DNA of 64,000 bases from Pseudomonas sp. PDM14. Its GTDB lineage: Bacteria > Pseudomonadota > Gammaproteobacteria > Pseudomonadales > Pseudomonadaceae. The stretch's first letter is position 1; every line of letters starts with the position of its first letter. A model generated the notes under the pieces. That model worked only from the letters and a program-made list of their open reading frames with translations. It had not been told where the DNA came from and searched no databases. The stretch spans positions 620,001 to 684,000 of the forward strand of contig NZ_JACVAQ010000001.1 in NCBI RefSeq assembly GCF_014851905.1. The letters are read 5' to 3'. This document shows positions 34,223 through 43,337 of this stretch, piece by piece. The position numbers were made by a program, and so were the translations under genes.

Positions 34223-35877
34223 ATGCACAGGCGGTTGCGCCCGGCATTCTTGGCCCGATAGAGGGCCACATCCGCGGCGTGCAACAGGGCGTCGGCCTGG
34301 TCGCCATCATCCGGGAACCAGGCCAGGCCGAGGGAAATGCTGATCGGCCCGAGCGGTTCGCCACCGTAGCGCACCTGCAGGCGGCTGACCGCCAGGCGCA
34401 GGCTTTCGCAGCGCTCGATGGCGTCCTCGCGGCTGATCTCCGGCATCACCAGGGCAAACTCCTCGCCGCCATAACGGCAAGCCAGGTCGCTGGCGCGCAC
34501 GCTGCGCTTCATCTCGATGGCCAGGTGCCGCAGCACCAGGTCGCCGGCTTCGTGGCCGAAGGTGTCGTTGAAGCGCTTGAAGTGATCTACATCGAGCAGC
34601 ACCACGGCAATCGGCGCCTGCTTGCGCGCCGCGCGCATCAACTCGCGACGCAGGGTCTCGTCGAGGAAACGGCGGTTGTGCAGGCCGGTCAGTGCATCCA
34701 TCAGCGACTGCTGGCGCAGGCTGTCGCGCAGCGACAGGTTGGCCACGCCCAGTGACACCTGCTCGGCGAACGCCTCGGCCAGCTCCAGGTCGGCCCGTGG
34801 CGCGCCATTGAGGCTGAGCACGCCGAGCGGCTCACCCTGCGCCATCAGCGGCACGCAGAGGTAGCCGTGTTCGATCACGGTGCTGCCGAGCAGGTGCGGG
34901 CACAGCAGGTCACGCTCGATGTCCAGTACCTGATGGCTCTGGCCACGGCGAATCGCCCAGCAGGCATGCGGCTCGAACAACTCCAGCGACTGCGGCCAGT
35001 CGCCCCAGCGCGCCACCGGGTCGAGCACATCGCGCGAGGGGTGATACAGCGCCAGGCAGCCGGTGTTGTCCGGGAACAGCTGCTGGGCGAAACGACCGAC
35101 GATGCCGTAGCACTCGTCGAACTCGTTGACCGAGTGCAACGCCCCGGCCATGCGGCTGAGCAGGGAAATCTCGCGATTGCGCAGCTCCAGGCGCTGCACG
35201 CCGGTGGACAGCTGGTCGCTGAGGTCGCTGAGGTTCTGCCGGCTGACCCGCCCCTCGTGCAGGGTGCGGAAGGTGAAGTGGAACAGCAGGCCGATGACGA
35301 TCAGGTCGAGCAGCCCGATCAGGATCAGCAACACCAAGCCCAGGCGCTCCAGCCACTGGCCCTGCTGCTCCAGCGTGGCCTGGCGGCGCTGCAGCGTCGA
35401 TTGCAGGTCGGCCATGTGGTCACGCATGGTGTCCATCATCTGCTTGCCCTTGCCCTGGCTGATGCGCTCGGCGGCGCTCTGCATGCCGCTCTGCCGACGG
35501 TCGCGTATCACCTGGTTGAAGTAGCTGCGCTGCTCAGCGATCAGCGGTTGCAGCTTCTCCAGGGCCAGCGCCAGCTCCGCGTCAAGCAAGGCCTCGGCGC
35601 GCAGCTCGGCCAGCAGTCGGTCGACCTCGCCGTAGCCCTGGTAGAGCGGCGAGAGAAAATCGTCGCGGCCGGTGATGACGAAGCCACGCTGGCCGGTTTC
35701 GCCGTCCTTGATCGCCGACAGCAGCCGCGAGGCCTGACCGCTGAGGCGCTCCTGGTGCTCGTAGTCGAGGCGCGCCTGCTTGACCCACTGATTGCTCAGC
35801 AGGGGCAACAGCACGTTGAGGCTAAGCATGGCGATAGCCAGCACGAAACCGAACTTGAGCCGGGTGTCTGCCTGCAT
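34177..35877 (-). CDS. CHASE3-GAF-GGDEF diguanylate cyclase
   Basis: A 566-residue membrane protein. Residues about 10-30 and 180-205 are transmembrane and enclose a CHASE3 sensor (RLLSAIKDGETGQRGFVITG is the CHASE3 signature). A GAF domain follows (about 240-390). The GGDEF domain has active-site G470-G-E-E-F474 and an intact inhibitory site R461-x-x-D464 exactly five residues before it, so it should make cyclic-di-GMP under product control. No EAL domain is present. The 3' end overlaps the YhhN gene. Confidence 0.93.
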   Translation of the reverse strand: MQADTRLKFGFVLAIAMLSLNVLLPLLSNQWVKQARLDYEHQERLSGQASRLLSAIKDGETGQRGFVITGRDDFLSPLYQGYGEVDRLLAELRAEALLDAELALALEKLQPLIAEQRSYFNQVIRDRRQSGMQSAAERISQGKGKQMMDTMRDHMADLQSTLQRRQATLEQQGQWLERLGLVLLILIGLLDLIVIGLLFHFTFRTLHEGRVSRQNLSDLSDQLSTGVQRLELRNREISLLSRMAGALHSVNEFDECYGIVGRFAQQLFPDNTGCLALYHPSRDVLDPVARWGDWPQSLELFEPHACWAIRRGQSHQVLDIERDLLCPHLLGSTVIEHGYLCVPLMAQGEPLGVLSLNGAPRADLELAEAFAEQVSLGVANLSLRDSLRQQSLMDALTGLHNRRFLDETLRRELMRAARKQAPIAVVLLDVDHFKRFNDTFGHEAGDLVLRHLAIEMKRSVRASDLACRYGGEEFALVMPEISREDAIERCESLRLAVSRLQVRYGGEPLGPISISLGLAWFPDDGDQADALLHAADVALYRAKNAGRNRLCIYRSEAGDSTALPAN

Positions 35878-36051
35878 GGGGTCCCATCCGTTTGCGGGTT
35901 CGCCTCAAGCTTAATCGCAGTTCGGCACGGCTGCGCGCTGCCTGGCGCACATCCTCGCGGTTGATTTCCGACCAGTTGAACTGATGGTGGTTGGGCCCGG
36001 GCCGGCACTTGGCTAAAATGCCGGCCTTTTCGTCACCACCCCGGACCCGCC

Positions 36052-36795
36052 GTGAGCCAGCAACCCGACCGAATCTTCGCCCAACCGCACGCCGAGCTGC
36101 AGGATTTCGCCTTCAACGAGGACGTGGTGCGCGTGTTCCCGGACATGATCAAGCGCTCGGTGCCCGGCTACCCGACCATCGTCGAGAACATCGGCGTGCT
36201 CGCCGCGCAGTTCGCCCAGCCCAACTCGGTGCTGTACGACCTCGGCAGTTCGCTCGGTGCAGTGACCCAGGCCCTGCGCCGGCACGTGAAGACCGATGGC
36301 TGCCGGGTGATCGCGGTGGACAACTCCAGCGCCATGGTCGAGCGCTGCCGCGAGTACCTGCACGGCCAGGACTCGATGTTCCAGGAGCTGCTGCCGGTCG
36401 ACGTGCAGGAAGGCGACATCCTCGCCCTCGAGTTCCAGCCCGCCTCGCTGGTGGCGCTGAACTTCACCCTGCAGTTCATCGCCCCGGAACAGCGCCTGGC
36501 GCTGCTCGGCCGCATCCGCCAGGCCCTGCTGCCGGGGGGCGCGCTGATCCTCTCGGAGAAACTGCGCTTCGAGGACGAACAGCAGCACACCCTGCTCACC
36601 GACCTGCATGTCGCCTTCAAGCGCGCCAACGGCTACAGCGAGCTGGAAATCGCGCAGAAACGCAGCGCCCTGGAAAACGTGATGAAACCCGACAGCCTGG
36701 AACAGCACCGCGAACGCCTGCTCGCCGCTGGCTTCAGCCAGGTGGTGCCGTGGTTCCAGTGCCTCAACTTCGCTTCGCTGATCGCCCTGCCATGA
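36052..36795 (+). CDS. cmoA: Carboxy-SAM synthase
   Basis: Makes carboxy-S-adenosylmethionine from SAM and prephenate for tRNA wobble uridine modification (cmo5U34). 247 residues; [11 protein letters not shown] (about 62-72) is the nucleotide-binding loop, [14 protein letters not shown] follows, and [11 protein letters not shown] is family specific. Starts with GTG at 36052 (gtgagccag), which matches the known N-terminus. The cmoB ATG overlaps its stop as ATGA, so the two are coupled. Confidence 0.95.
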   Translation: MSQQPDRIFAQPHAELQDFAFNEDVVRVFPDMIKRSVPGYPTIVENIGVLAAQFAQPNSVLYDLGSSLGAVTQALRRHVKTDGCRVIAVDNSSAMVERCREYLHGQDSMFQELLPVDVQEGDILALEFQPASLVALNFTLQFIAPEQRLALLGRIRQALLPGGALILSEKLRFEDEQQHTLLTDLHVAFKRANGYSELEIAQKRSALENVMKPDSLEQHRERLLAAGFSQVVPWFQCLNFASLIALP

Positions 36796-37760
36796 TCGCC
36801 GCCCTCGACCTCGACGCCTTGCAACAGGCCGTCGCCGGCAGCCCGCTGCAGGACTGGGCCGCCGACCTGCCCGCGCAGATCGACGCCAAGCTGGCCATCG
36901 GTCACGGCGACCTGCAGCGCTGGTATGCCGCGGTGCAGGCGCTGCCGGCGCTGACCGCCGAACAGCAGGAGCTGAAGAATGCCCTGCGCCTGGACGGTCC
37001 CTGCGACGACGCCACCCGCGCGCAGCTGAAAACCGCGCTGCAGGGGCTGATTCCCTGGCGCAAGGGTCCGTTCGACCTGTTCGGCGTGCACATCGACACC
37101 GAATGGCGCTCGGACTGGAAGTGGTCGCGTGTCTCGCCGCACCTGGACCTGAAGAACAAGCGCATCCTCGATGTCGGCTGCGGCAACGGCTACTACCTGT
37201 GGCGTATGCTCGGCGCCGGAGCCGGCAGCGTGGTCGGCGTCGACCCCAACTGGCTGTTCCTCAACCAGTTCCTCGCGGTCAAACGCTATTTGCCGGACCT
37301 GCCGGCCTGGCACCTGCCGCTGGCCCTGGAAGAGTTGCCGGCCAAACTGGAAGGCTTCGACACGGTGTTTTCCATGGGGGTGCTCTATCACCGCCGCTCG
37401 CCGGTCGACCACCTGCTCGATCTCAAGGACTGCCTGCGCAAGAACGGCGAACTGGTGCTGGAAACCCTGGTGGTCGAGGGCGACGCCCAGCAGGTGCTGG
37501 TGCCCGAGGACCGCTACGCGATGATGCGCAACGTCTGGTTCCTGCCCTCGGTGCCGGCGCTGGAGCTGTGGCTGCGCCGCGCCGGTTTCGTCGACGTGCA
37601 GTGCGTGGACGTCTCCACCACCAGCGTCGAGGAACAGCGCGCCACCGAGTGGATGCGCTTCCAGTCGCTGCCCGACTTCCTCGACCCCGCCGACCACAGC
37701 CGCACGGTGGAAGGCCTGCCCGCGCCAATGCGCGCGGTGCTGGTGGCGCGCAAGCCGTAG
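36792..37760 (+). CDS. cmoB: tRNA U34 carboxymethyltransferase
   Basis: Uses carboxy-SAM from CmoA to form 5-carboxymethoxyuridine at wobble position 34 of tRNA. 322 residues; [14 protein letters not shown] is the SAM-type loop, [20 protein letters not shown] is the family signature and the N-terminal [23 protein letters not shown] is specific to CmoB. ATG at 36792 overlaps the cmoA stop by ATGA. The next feature is a family B repeat. Confidence 0.96.
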   Translation: MIAALDLDALQQAVAGSPLQDWAADLPAQIDAKLAIGHGDLQRWYAAVQALPALTAEQQELKNALRLDGPCDDATRAQLKTALQGLIPWRKGPFDLFGVHIDTEWRSDWKWSRVSPHLDLKNKRILDVGCGNGYYLWRMLGAGAGSVVGVDPNWLFLNQFLAVKRYLPDLPAWHLPLALEELPAKLEGFDTVFSMGVLYHRRSPVDHLLDLKDCLRKNGELVLETLVVEGDAQQVLVPEDRYAMMRNVWFLPSVPALELWLRRAGFVDVQCVDVSTTSVEEQRATEWMRFQSLPDFLDPADHSRTVEGLPAPMRAVLVARKP

Positions 37761-37777
37761 CCCGGATTGATCTTCCG

Positions 37778-37880
37778 ATGGTACCCACGCTCCAGCGTGG
37801 GTACCGATCAGGGGACGCTCCGCGTCCCACAGACCCAGCGCATCTGCAACGGCGTTCCCACGCGGAGCATGGGAACGATC
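37778..37880. repeat. Family B hairpin repeat, copy 1
   Basis: About 103 bases between convergent cmoB and cvfB-like genes. It holds a perfect stem GGTACCCACGC-TCCA-GCGTGGGTACC, a second stem GGGACGC-TCC-GCGTCCC, and a closing stem GTTCCCA...TGGGAAC. In the first stem, copy 3 has GGTTCCC/GGGAACC where this copy has GGTACCC/GGGTACC, a compensatory change. Confidence 0.82.
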
Positions 37881-37936
37881 CATCCGCGCCCCTGCCGGTC
37901 GAAAAACCGCCGCAGCTCTTCCCCTTGACTAACCCC

Positions 37937-38773
37937 TCAGACCAGCTCGATACGGTCGTCGTGGATGACGATCAGGCCCTGCTTGAACAGGCCGCCGATG
38001 GCCTTCTTGAAATTGCCCTTGCTGACGCCGAAGGCCTTGCTGATCACCTCGGGCGGGCTCTTGTCGCTCAGCGCCAGGCTGCCGCCTTCGGCGCCCAGGC
38101 GAGCGAGGATCTGCTCGCTGAGGCTGCTCGCGGCCTCCTGGCCGACCGGCTGCAGGCTCAGGCTGATCTTGCCGTCGGCGCGCAGTTCCTTGATGTAGCC
38201 CTTTTCCTGCATGCCACTGCGCAGGAACTTGAACACCTCGTTCTTGTGGATCAGGCCCCAGTGCTGGTTGTTGATGATGGCCTTGAAGCCCATGTCGGTC
38301 TTCTCCGCCACCAGCAGGTCCACCGCGTCGCCAACCTTGTAGCGCGGCGGCGTGTTGTCCAGGTAACGGTCGAGCCGCGCGGTGGCAGTGATGCGTTTGC
38401 TGCGCTTGTCGAGGTAGACGTGCACCACGCAGTAGTCGCCGACCTGCAGCGGACGTTTCTCTTCCGAGTGCGGCAGGAGCAGGTCCTTGGGCAGGCCCCA
38501 GTCGAGGAACAGGCCGATGGAATTGATCTCCGCCACCTTGAGGCTGGCGAAGCCGCCGACCTGGGCCTTGGGCCGCTCGGTGGTGGCGATCAGGCGGTCC
38601 TCGCTGTCCAGGTAGACGAACACGTTGAGCCAGTCGCCGATCTCGCTCGGCTCGTTCTTCGGCACATAGCGGTTGGGCAGGAGGATCTCGCCATCGGCCT
38701 CGCCGTCGAGGTAGAGGCCGAAATCGGTCTGTTTGACCACCTGCAATGAGTTGTAACGACCGATCAGCGCCAT
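37937..38773 (-). CDS. CvfB-like S1 RNA-binding protein
   Basis: A 278-residue protein with S1-like OB modules at about 1-60, 70-135 and 140-205 (YNSLQVVKQTDFGLYLD, VAEINSIGLFLDWGLPKDLLLP and AVDLLVAEKTDMGFKAIINNQHWGLIH) and a C-terminal winged helix (FGVSKGNFKKAIGGLFKQGLIVI). This order is that of CvfB, an RNA-binding regulator in staphylococci; the role in Pseudomonas is unknown. Start at 38773 (MALIGRY) has AAGGTGG upstream; a GTG three codons earlier is possible. Confidence 0.87.
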   Translation of the reverse strand: MALIGRYNSLQVVKQTDFGLYLDGEADGEILLPNRYVPKNEPSEIGDWLNVFVYLDSEDRLIATTERPKAQVGGFASLKVAEINSIGLFLDWGLPKDLLLPHSEEKRPLQVGDYCVVHVYLDKRSKRITATARLDRYLDNTPPRYKVGDAVDLLVAEKTDMGFKAIINNQHWGLIHKNEVFKFLRSGMQEKGYIKELRADGKISLSLQPVGQEAASSLSEQILARLGAEGGSLALSDKSPPEVISKAFGVSKGNFKKAIGGLFKQGLIVIHDDRIELV

Positions 38774-39021
38774 GTTCACCACCTTGTTTGCGAGGCCGGC
38801 ATTCTACCCCGTGATGGCGCAACACGCTGCAAACGCTGGCTGCAGGCGATACCGACCAGTCGTCGCTCAGAGGTCTCCAGCGGTCATTCCCGGCCATCGG
38901 CCATTGATTCGCCACTAGCGCATAACACAGGCATGTTTCAGAATCATGGCGTGCGGCAACTAAGACCTGCGGCATCTGTCTTAACACCATGGATTCTCAC
39001 TGCCCTGTCTCAGGAGTTCCT

Positions 39022-41223
39022 GTGCGCACACCTAGTCGCTGGCTGCTGTCCCCTGCCGCGTCGCTGATTGCCCTCGGCACCCTCTTCATCCTGCTACCAC
39101 TGGTCAGCCGCTTCTGGCTCGGCTGGTCGTACCCGGGTGGCTACGTGTCCGACCTGGCCATCGGCAGCCTGCTGCTGCTGCTGAGCTATCGCCGGCCGAT
39201 TCTCGCGGTGCTGCTGATGCTGGCCTGGGGCGTGATGCTGCTGGGCAGCGCGGAACTGGTCGCGGCGGTCGGGCGCATGCCGGAACCGGGTGACCTGAAA
39301 TACCTGACCGACCCACAGTTTCTCAGCCATTCCACCCAGGGCGCCGGCATCGGCAATCCCTGGCTGGCCATCGCCCTGATCGGCCTCGGCGTCGCCTGCG
39401 TGCTCACCGGCCGGCGCCGCTGGCCGGCCCTGTCGCGCTACGCCTATGCGCTGCCTGCCGTGCTGCTGCTCGGCCACGCGGCCGACCAGTACTACAACCC
39501 CAACGAAGCCGACCAGTGGAAGCAGTTCAACCTGCCGCACAAGCTGTTGGTGGAAAGCGTCAACAGCGCGCAGCTGCGTGCCGAAGACTGGCTGGACGGC
39601 GACGTCCCCGACAGCCCGCCGGACATTGCCGAACTGACCCGCCTGGACCTCGGCGGCACGCCGCTGCTGACCCACGCCGGCAAGGCGCGCAACGTACTGA
39701 TCGTGACCCTGGAAGGTATTCCCGGGGCCTACATCGCCGAAAACCGTGCGGCGATCAACAGCAGCTACACCGAAGACCTGATGCCGCGCCTGAGCCGATG
39801 GGCCGAGCGCAGCATGAGCACACCGGACTACGTGCTGCATGGCCACCAGACCATCCGCGGCCTGTACGCCATGCTCTGTGGCGACTACGACAAGCTCGAC
39901 TCCGGCACGCCCAAGGGCGTCGAACTGCTCAACAACGCCACGCGCAACGAGCAGTGTCTGCCGGCGCAGATGCGCTCGCAGGGCTTCAGCACGCATTTCC
40001 TGCAGGGCGCCGGGCTGCGCTTCATGGCCAAGGACCAGATCATGCCGCACATGGGCTTCCAGCAGACCCACGGCCGCGAGTGGTTCAAGAACAAGCCGTA
40101 CCTGGAATTCCCCTGGGGCATGGACGACAAGGCCTACTTCGAAGGCGCACTGAAATACGTCAAGCAGCTGCGTCAGCAGAAACAGCCATGGATGCTCACC
40201 CTGCTCACCGTCGGCACCCACCAGCCCTACTCCGCGCCTCAGGAATACCTGGCCCGCTACCCGGGCGCCAAGCAGGCGGCCATCGGCTACCTCGACGACG
40301 CCGTCGCCGACTTCCTCGACGGCCTGGAAAAGCAGGGCGTGCTCAAGGACACCCTGGTCATCATCACGTCCGATGAATCCCACGGCCTGGAACAGGTGCG
40401 CCTGGCCTCCGCCTGGGGCTTCAACCTGGTGCTGGCGCCGGAGCAGACGACGCTGCCCAAGCTGAAGAACGGCGTCTACGGCCATATCGACCTGACCACC
40501 TCGGTGCTCGACTACTTCGCCCTGCCGGTGCCGGACAACATCGCCGGGCGTTCGCTGTTCCGCGACTACACCACGCACCGCGAGATCATGTCGTACACCA
40601 ACGGCATGCTGCGCCAGCACGATGGCGAGACCTTCACCGAATGCAACTTCCAGCAGGTCTGCCGGCGCTACGCCAGCCCCGGTTTCATCGCCGACAGCGC
40701 GCGCTACCTGGGTCGCGTCAGTGGCAAGCAGGCCCGCCTGGTCAGCCAGCGCGCCGAGCTGCTCGACCAGTCGATCAGTGGTGGGCAGATCGGCCTGCAC
40801 TACCAGTTCGCCAACCGCCAGCGCATCGACCTGCAGGCCAACGCCCGCGATGACTGGGCCGACAACCTGATCGGCGCGCAGTACCTGGAAATGCCCAAGG
40901 GCACACGCACCCGCGTGACCGTGAAGATCGAGGGCATGGGCCTGGATCGCAACGGCGCGCGGCTGCAATTGAAAACCAAGGAGTTCGACCGCAACGTCGC
41001 CCTCGACATCCCCGAGCTGCCGCTGCTGCAGCGCGGCAAGAGCATCGAGCTGAGCTTCGACTTCGACAACCCGGAAACCCGCAAGGCGTTCTCCTTCCAC
41101 CTCACCGGCGAAGGCCGCGGGGCGATCCGCATCAGCGACTTCAGCGTGGTGACCGAGCCGATCCCGCCGGAGCTGATCGCCGCACAGAACGTGGAAGAGC
41201 CGCTGGAAGCCCTTCCCCACTAA
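39022..41223 (+). CDS. LtaS-like membrane-anchored sulfatase-fold protein
   Basis: A 733-residue protein with five N-terminal membrane helices (about 10-150) and a periplasmic alkaline-phosphatase-fold domain. Putative metal/nucleophile residues: E231 in VTLEG, T277 in HGHQTIRG, and D451/E452/H454 in SDESHG, as in LtaS/OpgB-type phosphotransferases. The C-terminal 150 residues add a beta-rich domain. Start: GTG at 39022 has AGGAG; ATG at 38989 has none, so the GTG is preferred. Gram-negative relatives act in osmoregulated glucan or LPS modification; the exact substrate is not shown. Confidence 0.82.
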   Translation: MRTPSRWLLSPAASLIALGTLFILLPLVSRFWLGWSYPGGYVSDLAIGSLLLLLSYRRPILAVLLMLAWGVMLLGSAELVAAVGRMPEPGDLKYLTDPQFLSHSTQGAGIGNPWLAIALIGLGVACVLTGRRRWPALSRYAYALPAVLLLGHAADQYYNPNEADQWKQFNLPHKLLVESVNSAQLRAEDWLDGDVPDSPPDIAELTRLDLGGTPLLTHAGKARNVLIVTLEGIPGAYIAENRAAINSSYTEDLMPRLSRWAERSMSTPDYVLHGHQTIRGLYAMLCGDYDKLDSGTPKGVELLNNATRNEQCLPAQMRSQGFSTHFLQGAGLRFMAKDQIMPHMGFQQTHGREWFKNKPYLEFPWGMDDKAYFEGALKYVKQLRQQKQPWMLTLLTVGTHQPYSAPQEYLARYPGAKQAAIGYLDDAVADFLDGLEKQGVLKDTLVIITSDESHGLEQVRLASAWGFNLVLAPEQTTLPKLKNGVYGHIDLTTSVLDYFALPVPDNIAGRSLFRDYTTHREIMSYTNGMLRQHDGETFTECNFQQVCRRYASPGFIADSARYLGRVSGKQARLVSQRAELLDQSISGGQIGLHYQFANRQRIDLQANARDDWADNLIGAQYLEMPKGTRTRVTVKIEGMGLDRNGARLQLKTKEFDRNVALDIPELPLLQRGKSIELSFDFDNPETRKAFSFHLTGEGRGAIRISDFSVVTEPIPPELIAAQNVEEPLEALPH

Positions 41224-41231
41224 GCAGGAAG

Positions 41232-41255
41232 AAACGGCGCCTAGGGCGCCGTTTT
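41232..41255 (+). terminator. Terminator overlapping a stop codon of the opposite gene
   Basis: AAACGGCGCC-TAGG-GCGCCGTTTT, with T-run on the plus strand (and A-run on the other). The TAG stop of the convergent PQQ dehydrogenase (41243-41241 on the minus strand) lies inside the hairpin. Confidence 0.85.
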
Positions 41256-42392
41256 GCTGTCCAGGCCGATGCGCAGCAGCTTTCCGTCATCGTCATCCGT
41301 CAGCACGTAGAGGTAGCCATCCGGGCCTTGGCGGACATCGCGAATGCGCCAGTCATGCCCTTCCAGCAGGCGTTCCTCGTGCACCACCTTGCCGTCCTTC
41401 AGCTCCAGGCGCAGCAAGGCCTGATGCGCCAGCGCGCCGATGAACAGGCTGTGCTGCCAGGCCGGAAAGCGCTCGGCGGTGTAGAAGGCCATGCCACTGA
41501 TGCCCGGTGATTTCACCCACACGTGATGCGGCGGCTCGGTGCCGTCGACCAGCTGCCCCTCGGCTTCGGGGATCGGCAACAGGCTGTAGTTGATGCCATG
41601 CGTCGCCAACGGCCAGCCATAGTTCTTGCCCGCCTGGGGAATGTTGATCTCGTCGCCACCGCGCGGGCCGTGCTCGTGCAGCCACAGCGTGCCGCTGCGC
41701 GGGTCGATGGCCGCGCCCTGGGCGTTGCGGTGACCATAGGACCAGATCTCGCCACGCGCCCCCGACTGACCGACGAAGGGGTTGTCGTCGGGAATGCGCC
41801 CGTCCGGATGGATGCGCACCAGCTTGCCCTGCAACTTGCCCAACTCCTGCGCCGTGGGCCGCTGGTTGTTTTCACCCAGGGTGATGAACAAGTAGCCGTC
41901 ACGGTCAAACACCAGGCGCGAGCCGAAGTGGTTACCGGTGGACAGCTTCGGCTGCTGGCGGAAGATCACCTCAAAGCTTTCAAGGCCGCGCATGTCAGCG
42001 GTCAACTTGCCGCGCCCTACGGCCGTGCCAGCCTTGTCGCCCTCGGCATCCGCCTCGGCGTAGCTCAGGTACACCAGGCGATCAGTGGAAAAGGTCGGCG
42101 ACAGGGCGACATCCAGCAAGCCACCCTGGCTCTTCGCGAACACCGCCGGCACGCCGGTCAGCGGCGGCGACAGCTGATTCTCGGCGTTCAACCAGCGCAG
42201 CTGGCCGGGGCGTTCGGTGATCAGGCTGCCCTGGCCATCGGGCAGGAAGGCCAGACCCCAGGGGTACTTCAACCCACCGACGACCTCCTTGACCTGCAGC
42301 GGGCCTAGCTCGCTGTTGTCCTCGCCCAGGGCCAACGCAGGCAAACCCAGGAGCAGGCTGCACAGCCCGGCGCGCATCAGCATCTTCGACAT
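41241..42392 (-). CDS. PQQ-dependent soluble aldose sugar dehydrogenase
   Basis: A 383-residue periplasmic oxidoreductase with signal peptide (LCSLLLGLPALALG). The six-blade propeller motifs GLKYPWGLAFLPDGQGSLITERPGQL, FGSRLVFDRDGYLFITLGEN, SYGHRNAQGAAIDP, HEHGPRGGDEINIPQAGKNYGWP and HDWRIRDVRQGPDGYLYVLTD match the aldose sugar dehydrogenase (YliI/Asd) family that binds PQQ. It would oxidise aldoses at C1 and pass electrons to the membrane. No PQQ-synthesis genes are in this window. Stop codon overlaps the terminator hairpin. Confidence 0.93.
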   Translation of the reverse strand: MSKMLMRAGLCSLLLGLPALALGEDNSELGPLQVKEVVGGLKYPWGLAFLPDGQGSLITERPGQLRWLNAENQLSPPLTGVPAVFAKSQGGLLDVALSPTFSTDRLVYLSYAEADAEGDKAGTAVGRGKLTADMRGLESFEVIFRQQPKLSTGNHFGSRLVFDRDGYLFITLGENNQRPTAQELGKLQGKLVRIHPDGRIPDDNPFVGQSGARGEIWSYGHRNAQGAAIDPRSGTLWLHEHGPRGGDEINIPQAGKNYGWPLATHGINYSLLPIPEAEGQLVDGTEPPHHVWVKSPGISGMAFYTAERFPAWQHSLFIGALAHQALLRLELKDGKVVHEERLLEGHDWRIRDVRQGPDGYLYVLTDDDDGKLLRIGLDSKTAP

Positions 42393-42493
42393 GATTTTCT
42401 CCAGACAGAATGGCAGCCCTGTTTTAACGCAATCCCGCTCGACGATGGGGACGCGTACAATCGCGGTTCATTTCATTTTGTGACACTGCCTCC

Positions 42494-43216
42494 ATGAGCG
42501 AACCCGAACGCCTGTCCAAACGCCTGATTCAACTGCTGGCCTGTTCGCGCCGCGACGCCGAGCTGTACATCGAGAACGGCTGGGTCACCGTGGACGGCCA
42601 GGTGGTCGAGGAGCCGCAGTTCAAGGTGCAGGACCAGCAGGTCGTCCTGCTGCCGGGCGCAGTGGCGGAAACCCTGCCGCCGGTGACCATCCTGATCAAC
42701 AAACCCGAGGGCCTGGGCTGCGGCCTGGGGGCCAACTCGGTGCAGCAACTGCTGACCATGGCCAATCACAGCGCCGACGACGCCAGCGGCATCCGCCCGC
42801 TGCAACGCCACCTCAACCGCCTCAACCTGATTACGCCGCTGGAGACCGACGCCAGCGGCCTGCTGGTGTATAGCCAGAGCCCGAGCGTGGTGCGCAAGCT
42901 GACCGCAGACGGCAACACCCTGGAACACGAATACACCGTGGAAACCAGCGGCACCCTTGCCGACAACGGCCTCAAGCGCCTGTCGTTCGGCTTGAGCTAC
43001 AAGGGCGTAACGCTGCCACCGTGCAAAGTCAGCTGGCAGAGCGAGAACCGCCTGCGCTTCGCCATCAAGGCGGTGCAGCCGGGGCAGTTGCGCTTCATGT
43101 GCGAGAGCGTCGGCCTGCAGGTGCTGGGCATGCGCCGCCTGCGCATCGGCCGCACCGGGCTGGCCAAGCTGCCGGTCGGCCAGTGGCGCTACCTGGGGCC
43201 TAACGAGAAGTTCTGA
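42494..43216 (+). CDS. RsuA/RluF-family pseudouridine synthase homologue, atypical active site
   Basis: A 240-residue protein: S4 RNA-binding domain (about 7-50, RLSKRLIQLLACSRRDAELYIENGWVTVDGQ) and an RsuA-like catalytic domain (KPEGLGCG, the end RRLRIGRTGLAKLPVGQWRYL is family specific). At the active site the usual G-R-L-D-x-D-T-x-G-L-L reads T-P-L-E117-T-D119-A-S-G122-L-L, so the catalytic Asp position has Glu. It may be inactive or use a nearby Asp. Target RNA unknown. It stands alone between two repeats and convergent genes. Confidence 0.82.
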   Translation: MSEPERLSKRLIQLLACSRRDAELYIENGWVTVDGQVVEEPQFKVQDQQVVLLPGAVAETLPPVTILINKPEGLGCGLGANSVQQLLTMANHSADDASGIRPLQRHLNRLNLITPLETDASGLLVYSQSPSVVRKLTADGNTLEHEYTVETSGTLADNGLKRLSFGLSYKGVTLPPCKVSWQSENRLRFAIKAVQPGQLRFMCESVGLQVLGMRRLRIGRTGLAKLPVGQWRYLGPNEKF

Positions 43217-43287
43217 GCCACCGCATCGAGCGTCGTGCGCGCCAGGCCCTTGCTACGACGACAACCTTCCCCGCCCGCTCCACCAAC

Positions 43288-43323
43288 CGCAGGGTGCGCC
43301 TCTTCATACAGCGCACCCTACGG
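43288..43323. repeat. Short copy of GTAGGGTGCGC inverted repeat
   Basis: CCGCAGGGTGCGC (43288-43300) and GCGCACCCTACGG (43311-43323) are inverted complements at 12 of 13 positions. It lies between convergent pseudouridine-synthase-like and SBP_bac_3 genes and may work as a terminator-like stem. Confidence 0.65.
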
Positions 43324-43337
43324 TGCCGCATCCGCCC

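Noticed and set aside
37778..37880. Family B repeat considered as a CRISPR-like unit
   Set aside because: Single copies scattered over 17 kb, with internal hairpins and no regular spacers.
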